A stretch of 33,989 nucleotides of DNA, taken from positions 1 through 33,989 of IMG/VR virus record IMGVR_UViG_3300044625_002179; one strand, written 5' to 3'. The translations under genes and the position numbers were made by a program. This document shows positions 30,017 to 33,989 of the stretch, piece by piece; position 1 is the stretch's first letter, and each line of letters begins with the position of its first letter. This DNA is from a virus. The notes beneath the pieces are model-generated. The model had not been told where the DNA came from. It saw nothing but the letters and a program-made list of their open reading frames with translations, and searched no databases.

Positions 30017-30622
30017 TTATATAGGTTTGTAGTCTTTGTAAATGTCTGTATTGCGAGTGTTTTCAGAAAGGGTTTTATACCAATTACCACGAATACAAAG
30101 CTTGCCCTTTTCACCACTCACTTCACATGTTTTGCTGCAAAGATATTCTGCAAAGCGAACCATTCCAGCCACTTGCTCATCACCACCAGAATAGTAAAAT
30201 CGAAGCTCTCCGAATTTTTCTTTGATTTGATCAATTTTTACATCTGGTGGATAATCTTTGAGATACTTGACATGCTTGTGCGTACGGCTCCTAAACTTAT
30301 TAAGAAAGGAAAAGAATGATTTATTATACTTCCATTTATTGTATTTTGGAAATAGTTTAACAAACAAACATCTGTGAACCCAATTAAGAATATCAACCAC
30401 ACCACTCCAGAAGTAATATTTCTTACTAATGATTTCGCATTTGCTTCGATATGTACCTTTAGTGTAGTTGGTGATTGAGCCGCACAACTCATCTACAATG
30501 GACTCCCATCCGCGTGGTACCCATGCACCACCAGGACATTCCAAAGTACCGTCTTCTTTTTTATAGAAGAGGTCTGGGTACTTTTGTATTAATTGTTGTT
30601 CGAAATTAATTTGATTATCCAT
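30017..30622 (-). CDS. Hypothetical protein with 'KEKFGELRFYY' signature
   Basis: 201 residues from the ATG at 30622, one nt after the upstream stop; the longer frame to 30847 duplicates the neighbour's region and is rejected. The conserved part is the C-terminal half: 'IDQIKEKFGELRFYYSGGDE', then 'MVRFAEYLCSKTCEVSGEKG' and 'NWYKTLSEN'. I recognise this pattern (iKEKfG.LRfY ... ae..s..tCe.cG..G ... w..tlc) from many phage and prophage hypothetical proteins, usually with a zinc-like Cys cluster. Here the cluster is reduced (one 'TCEVSG' and one 'KLCIRG'), so metal binding may be lost. The middle is basic and aromatic. Confidence 0.75.
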   Translation of the reverse strand: MDNQINFEQQLIQKYPDLFYKKEDGTLECPGGAWVPRGWESIVDELCGSITNYTKGTYRSKCEIISKKYYFWSGVVDILNWVHRCLFVKLFPKYNKWKYNKSFFSFLNKFRSRTHKHVKYLKDYPPDVKIDQIKEKFGELRFYYSGGDEQVAGMVRFAEYLCSKTCEVSGEKGKLCIRGNWYKTLSENTRNTDIYKDYKPI

Positions 30623-30623
30623 G

Positions 30624-30935
30624 TTAGCAGTATGTTTGATTGTTGGGATGTTGTGTGAAAGTATTATCACAGCACCAAATTTCTGAAAATTTTGGTGGTG
30701 TATTACCTGGAACTTTTGAAATAGTGGGCCAGTTAAGAGGTGGGTAAAGAGGTGGTGGTGGCGTGAGCATTTTTCTCTGCTCAGGTGTGAGCATTTTTCT
30801 CTGCTCAGGTGTGATCTTGGTGAAAAAAACGTTGAGATGATCTTCAATTACCTGCAATTGATTTTCATCTAGGGTTTTAACACAGCTAATTTCTAAAAAG
30901 CCATGCAGCCAAATTACGAATTCTTTTTCAGTCAT
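30624..30935 (-). CDS. Hypothetical protein with 'EFVIWLHGFLEI' N-terminus and tandem octapeptide
   Basis: 103 residues from the ATG at 30935, placed 4 nt after the upstream stop. 'MTEKEFVIWLHGFLEI' and 'LDENQLQVIEDHLNVFFTKI' match a small phage family (te.eF..WL.Gfle....l...q...I...L..vf). The duplicated octapeptide TPEQRKML follows, encoded by a perfect 24-bp tandem repeat at 30763-30810, and then a Pro-rich tail that probably is disordered. Function unknown; the family is common in temperate and virulent phages. Confidence 0.75.
   Translation of the reverse strand: MTEKEFVIWLHGFLEISCVKTLDENQLQVIEDHLNVFFTKITPEQRKMLTPEQRKMLTPPPPLYPPLNWPTISKVPGNTPPKFSEIWCCDNTFTQHPNNQTYC
30763..30810 (-). repeat. 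24-bp perfect tandem duplication
   Basis: Two identical 24-bp units, 30763-30786 and 30787-30810, in frame and encoding TPEQRKML twice. The lack of differences suggests a recent duplication. Confidence 0.95.
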
Positions 30936-30939
30936 AATG

Positions 30940-31140
30940 TTAATTGAAGTTTGGTTCACGCAGAAGCTTTTCGATCTTTTTAATGTTGTCAATGATAGCG
31001 TCATTACTCATCGCAACGCGACCATAATAAATGCCTAAGCAAGGAGAATAAAATTGTTCGTAGTATTCTTTTTTCTTGCGCATAATTTCGAGATCAGTTT
31101 GCAATTGTGCAATTTCATTTTTAAGCATTTCTTCGTTCAT
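30940..31140 (-). CDS. Coiled-coil hypothetical protein, 66 residues
   Basis: 'MNEEMLKNEIAQLQTDLEIM' and 'RKKKEYYEQFYSPCLGIYYG' precede a C-terminal helix 'SNDAIIDNIKKIEKLLREP'. Probable antiparallel helical hairpin. Not recognised. It is the only gene in the minus-strand accessory string with a clear TATAAATA element at the standard short distance. Confidence 0.7.
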   Translation of the reverse strand: MNEEMLKNEIAQLQTDLEIMRKKKEYYEQFYSPCLGIYYGRVAMSNDAIIDNIKKIEKLLREPNFN

Positions 31141-31145
31141 AAATT

Positions 31146-31361
31146 TTATTTATAATTGGGTGGTCCGGTGATATAAGCGTCTTCATCAAACCAAACTTCA
31201 GTTGGCTGTACAAGCACTGCTCGTTCCAAACCATCAGGCAAAAACCAATAACCATCACCAGAAGAAGCATCTGAATGTGCTATTCCAGTGTGACCAAAAC
31301 AAATGGTATCAGCAACTTTGCTGATAAAAACAGCAGGTTTATTTATATATTGAGTGTTCAT
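31146..31361 (-). CDS. Hypothetical protein, 71 residues
   Basis: Start taken at the ATG 31361 ('MNTQYINKPAVFISKVADTI'); an ATG pair four and three codons earlier would lengthen the overlap with the metallophosphoesterase gene. Continues 'CFGHTGIAHSDASSGDGYWF' and 'LPDGLERAVLVQPTEVWFDE', ending in 'PPNYK'. Beta-rich, possibly a small barrel; no family recognised. The stop TAA lies within the TATAAATA of the next gene. Confidence 0.6.
   Translation of the reverse strand: MNTQYINKPAVFISKVADTICFGHTGIAHSDASSGDGYWFLPDGLERAVLVQPTEVWFDEDAYITGPPNYK
31147..31152 (-). promoter_or_regulatory. TATAAATA late-promoter-like element
   Basis: The full T4 octamer TATAAATA (31147-31154 on the minus strand), then AAATTT (6 nt) and the ATG at 31140. 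It lies over the stop of the upstream gene. Confidence 0.5.
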
Positions 31362-32058
31362 ATAATTCATCAATGTCTAGGCATCTAAAGATTGTACCTT
31401 CATGGTTAGTCAAATTTGATTCATGAAAGTGACCGTAGTACCAGTGCTTGGGCTTAGTGTGTTCATACAGATAGTCTAATGCTTGACTTTCTTCAATCAA
31501 ATCATTCTGGAGATCTGGATCTTGATCAAGCCAGCCTTTGATGTTGGAAAATCCTTTGAAAGAACCGCATACGCCTGGTCGAGTGTGAGTTACGACAATA
31601 TCATACTGGCGATCCTTGTATGGAAATTCATCGTCTAACTTGAGAACAAAACTTTCATCATGCCAATAACTTTTGTCAGGTACACGAAATCTTCGGTCAA
31701 TGCTTATAGCACCACCGACAAGCAAGATGCTTTTGCCAAGTAGATTCAACTCTGAATAATCTTGCAGCAATGTGATGTTCTTTAAATCGAACGGGTTGTT
31801 AGTTTCTTTGAACCATGCAGGATTATCATGATTGCCTCGAATTGCATATACATGGCAATTCGTATCTTCGAGCTTATCATTGAGCCGACCAAACTCAGTC
31901 TTGTAATAATTTTCTTTGTGAAAACCAGCGCCAAAGTCACCCACTTGTATGATATAAGCATCGCTAATATTTCTTAGAAACCAGGCGAATTTGGCAAATT
32001 CGCCATGAAGGTCTCCAGCCATGATGATCTTATTTTTATGTGGTATATTACTGCTCAT
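31339..32058 (-). CDS. Calcineurin-like metallophosphoesterase
   Basis: 239 residues with all metal-binding motifs of the family: 'GDLHG' (15-19), 'GDFG' (40-43), 'GNHD' (75-78), 'THTRP' (157-161) and 'GHFH' (209-212). It would hydrolyse phosphomono- or diesters with two metal ions; the substrate (nucleic acid end, cyclic nucleotide or phosphoprotein) cannot be read from the sequence. The 'DFGAGFH' and 'THTRPG' forms are typical of stand-alone bacterial and phage enzymes rather than of MRE11/SbcD, and no partner gene is present. Its start faces the homing endonuclease gene across 17 bp. Confidence 0.92.
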   Translation of the reverse strand: MSSNIPHKNKIIMAGDLHGEFAKFAWFLRNISDAYIIQVGDFGAGFHKENYYKTEFGRLNDKLEDTNCHVYAIRGNHDNPAWFKETNNPFDLKNITLLQDYSELNLLGKSILLVGGAISIDRRFRVPDKSYWHDESFVLKLDDEFPYKDRQYDIVVTHTRPGVCGSFKGFSNIKGWLDQDPDLQNDLIEESQALDYLYEHTKPKHWYYGHFHESNLTNHEGTIFRCLDIDELYEHSIYK

Positions 32059-32063
32059 TTGTA

Positions 32064-32069
32064 TAAATA
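32064..32069 (+). promoter_or_regulatory. TATAAATA element before the homing endonuclease gene
   Basis: Octamer TATAAATA at 32062-32069, then TAATAT (6 nt) and the ATG at 32076. Many T4 homing endonuclease genes also use late promoters. Confidence 0.55.
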
Positions 32070-32075
32070 TAATAT

Positions 32076-33092
32076 ATGAAGAAAATTAATATTTCAACTG
32101 AAATTCAAAATAAAATTTGTAAGATGTACGAGCAAGGCATTGGATGCACTTCTATTGCAAATTTTTTTAAAATACAAGACTGTAATAAAATTTATAATAT
32201 ATTGCGTGCAAATCAAATTAAAATTAAACCGAGAGGCAGTTATACAAAATATAAATTTACTGAAAATTTTTTTGAAAATGTTAACTCAGAACACAAAGCG
32301 TATTGGCTAGGATTTATAATAGCTGATGGCTCTATTGATTCAAAAAGAAATTCTCTTCAAATTGGATTAGCAGAAAAAGATGTGCAGCATATTTATAAAT
32401 TTAAAAATGATATATCCGCGTCTCATCCTATTTTTACTAGATATGTAGAGTATAATGAACTAGCTACAGCATTTACTCCAAAAAGCGGCAGCTATTACTC
32501 ACACATAACTCTAATTTCCTCAAAAATGGTGCAAGATTTTGCTAAATATGGATTAGGTGCTAAAAAAACTTTTACAGTTAAATTACCTAATATTGATGAA
32601 ATATTAAAGCCATGTTTGTGGCGCGGCATCTTTGATGGTGATGGTTACATATACATAGCTAAAAAAATAAACAAAAAAGGTAAAATTCAAATGCAGCTAG
32701 AGGTCGGTATTAGTTGCAATGAATTTATTGCAGATAGTTTCATGGATTTTCTTTCGTTGAATAAAATTAAAGGTAAAAAAATAACAGATAAATCTATATT
32801 CTGTGTAAGAATTACATGCAAAAATGCATTTAATTTCCTACAATTGATATATAATGATAGCAAGGTGTATCTTGATCGAAAATATCAAAAATATTGTGAG
32901 TATAAAGATTTTTATACCGAGAAGGTTAAAAATAAAGTTAACCCACCAGGCATTTATATCACTAAATCTAATACATATAAAACATACACTACAAAATTTG
33001 CAAAACAAACATATATAGGTACATTCACTTCTTTGGAAGAAGCTCTTAATAAGCAGGCTGCGTTCAATCAAGTGAAATCATTCATGACATAA
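32076..33092 (+). CDS. Free-standing LAGLIDADG homing endonuclease with HTH and AP2-like domains
   Basis: 338 residues. N-terminal 5-48 looks like a resolvase-type helix-turn-helix ('EQGIGCTSIANFFKI'). Two LAGLIDADG helices follow: 'YWLGFIIADGS' (76-86) and 'LWRGIFDGDGY' (181-191), each with its catalytic acidic residue, so a single-chain two-domain nuclease. Residues 291-331 ('PGIYITKSNTYKTYTT', 'YIGTFTSLEEALNKQ') resemble an AP2-type DNA-binding domain. It would cut a long specific site and spread by repair. It is the only plus-strand gene in the last 9 kb, lies between genes rather than in an intron, and has more A/T-rich codons than its neighbours, all signs of an inserted mobile gene. 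The end overlaps the converging gene by 25 bp. Confidence 0.9.
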   Translation: MKKINISTEIQNKICKMYEQGIGCTSIANFFKIQDCNKIYNILRANQIKIKPRGSYTKYKFTENFFENVNSEHKAYWLGFIIADGSIDSKRNSLQIGLAEKDVQHIYKFKNDISASHPIFTRYVEYNELATAFTPKSGSYYSHITLISSKMVQDFAKYGLGAKKTFTVKLPNIDEILKPCLWRGIFDGDGYIYIAKKINKKGKIQMQLEVGISCNEFIADSFMDFLSLNKIKGKKITDKSIFCVRITCKNAFNFLQLIYNDSKVYLDRKYQKYCEYKDFYTEKVKNKVNPPGIYITKSNTYKTYTTKFAKQTYIGTFTSLEEALNKQAAFNQVKSFMT

Positions 33093-33262
33093 TCCCAAAG
33101 ATGGTCCGTTGCTGGATTTGGAATTTTATCAGGTACATTTACTTGTTCAATGAGTATTTGCCAATGTTCTTCAATTTCTGATTGAAGAGATTGAATTTGC
33201 ATCTTACAACTCTCAATTATATCAGTCTCTTGATCGTTGTATTCTCTTGGTCCAAGTTTCAT
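33068..33262 (-). CDS. Hypothetical protein, 64 residues
   Basis: 'KLGPREYNDQETDIIESCKM', 'LQSEIEEHWQILIEQVNVPD', then 'NPATDHLWDYVMNDFT'. Helical, acidic, not recognised. The last eight codons lie over the end of the endonuclease gene, so the insertion point of that gene may have been just here. It starts 1 nt after the stop of the phosphatase gene, typical of this coupled string. Confidence 0.65.
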   Translation of the reverse strand: MKLGPREYNDQETDIIESCKMQIQSLQSEIEEHWQILIEQVNVPDKIPNPATDHLWDYVMNDFT

Positions 33263-33263
33263 A

Positions 33264-33698
33264 TTATTTGATCATTATATATTGATGCAGCATAATATCA
33301 TTTGGATGAGGTATCAGCTTGTCTGGAATTCTAGCATCTTTGAGTTCATCTTTTGCTTGATGAAAAGTTTTACCATCTCGCTCACATTTTGCAATTACAA
33401 TCCCAGCAGGGCTTCTGCTGTAACCAGCAAAGCAATGAATCAGCAATTTATCAGTAGGAGCAAGCTCGCGTACAAACTCAATAATTTGACGAACATGTCC
33501 TTCAGTAGGTGCATGCTTTGCTTCTTCGGGATTAACTGCGATGGAGCCAAATGTTTCATCTTCAAAATCTAAAAACAAATATTTTTTACCTTCGCGAAAT
33601 TGTTCTGGAAGAAAATGTCCAAGAGAAATGATGGCATCATAATCTTTGGCGTATTTCTCTGCATTGGCGAAGTCTGTGAAGTGATTAACTGTGTTCAT
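33264..33698 (-). CDS. Dual-specificity-type protein phosphatase
   Basis: 144 residues with the Cys-based phosphatase loop 'HCFAGYSRSP' (88-97): nucleophile Cys 89, Arg 95 and the following Ser. An acidic 'LDFEDE' (43-48) stands where the general acid Asp loop should be, and the helix before the loop ('HVRQIIEFVRELAPTDK') is typical. It would remove phosphate from Tyr or Ser/Thr residues, or from a small molecule or RNA 5' end. The single compact domain and length match small bacterial and viral DSPs. In a phage it may reset host phosphosignalling; no kinase is in the window. Confidence 0.85.
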   Translation of the reverse strand: MNTVNHFTDFANAEKYAKDYDAIISLGHFLPEQFREGKKYLFLDFEDETFGSIAVNPEEAKHAPTEGHVRQIIEFVRELAPTDKLLIHCFAGYSRSPAGIVIAKCERDGKTFHQAKDELKDARIPDKLIPHPNDIMLHQYIMIK

Positions 33699-33711
33699 GA
33701 TCTAATATAGC

Positions 33712-33989
33712 TTAATATCCAAAAGATTCAAGTGTATATTTGAAGGGATTGCCTTCAATGTTTTTAACGAGGTCGAGCATCATTGCAACTAATTCTCTAG
33801 TTTCTTGTTGAGCGTCTTTTTTTAGGCGAAGACTGCATAGATGGACAAATGCTTGCAAACTACCAGTCCAGATAAATTTGGTTTCTAGTGCAAGAGGAAG
33901 ATGAATTCTGCATTGTTCTTTAGCGATGCCAAATTCACTCATTTCATTGTAAACTTTCTGAGCTTGTTCAATTACAGAACGCATCTTAG
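33712..33989 (-). CDS. thyX: Flavin-dependent thymidylate synthase, C-terminal part (cut by window edge)
   Basis: The frame is open to the right edge; the 90 residues visible from the ATG at 33984 are only the last 40 percent of a ThyX. They show the C-terminal conserved region: 'EFGIAKEQCRIHLPLALETK' (GiakEqaR..LPl...t), then 'GSLQAFVHLCSLRLKKDAQQ' and 'ETRELVAMMLDLV' (l.hfl.lRl...AQ.EiR). The FAD/dUMP signature RHR.aS lies outside the window, so the methylase activity cannot be confirmed. ThyX makes dTMP from dUMP with methylenetetrahydrofolate and NADPH; the dUTPase at 3773 would supply the dUMP. The ATG at 33984 is probably internal. Confidence 0.85.
   Translation of the reverse strand, partial: KMRSVIEQAQKVYNEMSEFGIAKEQCRIHLPLALETKFIWTGSLQAFVHLCSLRLKKDAQQETRELVAMMLDLVKNIEGNPFKYTLESFGY

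Noticed and set aside
30623-30847. 75-residue N-terminal extension of the 'KEKFGELRFYY' protein
   Set aside because: The extension is the neighbouring gene read in another frame, including its 24-bp duplication; the ATG at 30622 follows the upstream stop by 1 nt.
1-33989. tRNA genes, intrinsic terminators and insertion sequences
   Set aside because: Gaps are too short for tRNAs, and no GC-rich hairpin with a T-run and no transposase or terminal inverted repeats were seen by eye; a tRNAscan or terminator program was not available.

Overview
The window is a 34 kb slice of a large, T4-type contractile-tailed phage (Caudoviricetes, myovirus morphology), AT-rich and almost free of intergenic space. 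The evidence is a run of recognisable T4-type baseplate genes (gp53-like, gp27-like hub, gp25-like, gp6/baseplate-J-like), a T4 gp44/RFC-type clamp loader, a trimeric dUTPase and the 3' end of a thyX-type thymidylate synthase. No convincing Shine-Dalgarno sequence is visible at any start I inspected. Starts are instead preceded by A/T-rich sequence, and many late genes have the hexamer TAAATA 4-8 nt before the start codon. Lack of SD together with PKD and BspA/DUF285-type domains would fit a Bacteroidota host, but that is inference only.

Layout. 1-3280 (+): gp53-like (5' cut by the window edge), gp27-like hub and a hub-associated protein, joined by ATGA overlaps. 3277-3735 (-): candidate small terminase. 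3773-5241 (+): dUTPase and clamp loader. 5234-5809 (-): unknown, probably late. 5847-12309 (+): gp25-like, gp6-like, a PKD-domain tail protein, a fibre protein with repeats, a hexapeptide-repeat beta-solenoid protein and a small late protein. 12306-18696 (-): host-recognition module with a 972-aa coiled-coil fibre, two small accessory proteins, a DUF285-repeat adhesin-like protein and a fibre-assembly-like protein. 18735-21915 (-): sugar-nucleotide cassette with a plant/giant-virus-type UER1-like epimerase/reductase, rmlB, rmlA, a 69-aa unknown and a PQ-loop (SemiSWEET-like) membrane protein. 21905-24916 (-): a 1003-aa unknown protein with a late-type promoter. 24960-33989 (-): a train of small accessory genes, many overlapping by 4 or 8 nt. 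It includes a macro-domain protein, an Ala-repeat protein, two tandem YopX-like genes, two one-helix mini membrane proteins, an apparently nonsense-interrupted gene, a metallophosphoesterase, a dual-specificity phosphatase and thyX, and is broken only by a plus-strand LAGLIDADG homing endonuclease (32076-33092).

How the parts work together. The plus-strand genes build the baseplate and short tail appendages. The minus-strand fibre block supplies receptor binding; the same 'ALTANWQ..Y.TVNANSA.W' module occurs in three fibre genes on both strands. RmlA, RmlB and the UER1-like enzyme would together convert glucose-1-phosphate to an NDP-rhamnose-like sugar with three genes instead of the usual four. 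No glycosyltransferase lies in the window, so the recipient is unknown. Genes preceded by TAAATA are mainly virion genes, so the motif probably marks T4-type late promoters whose transcripts would begin at or next to the start codon (leaderless). I see no tRNA, rRNA, CRISPR array, insertion sequence or clear intrinsic terminator, and no gene-free stretch longer than about 40 bases apart from the 83 nt before the epimerase gene.
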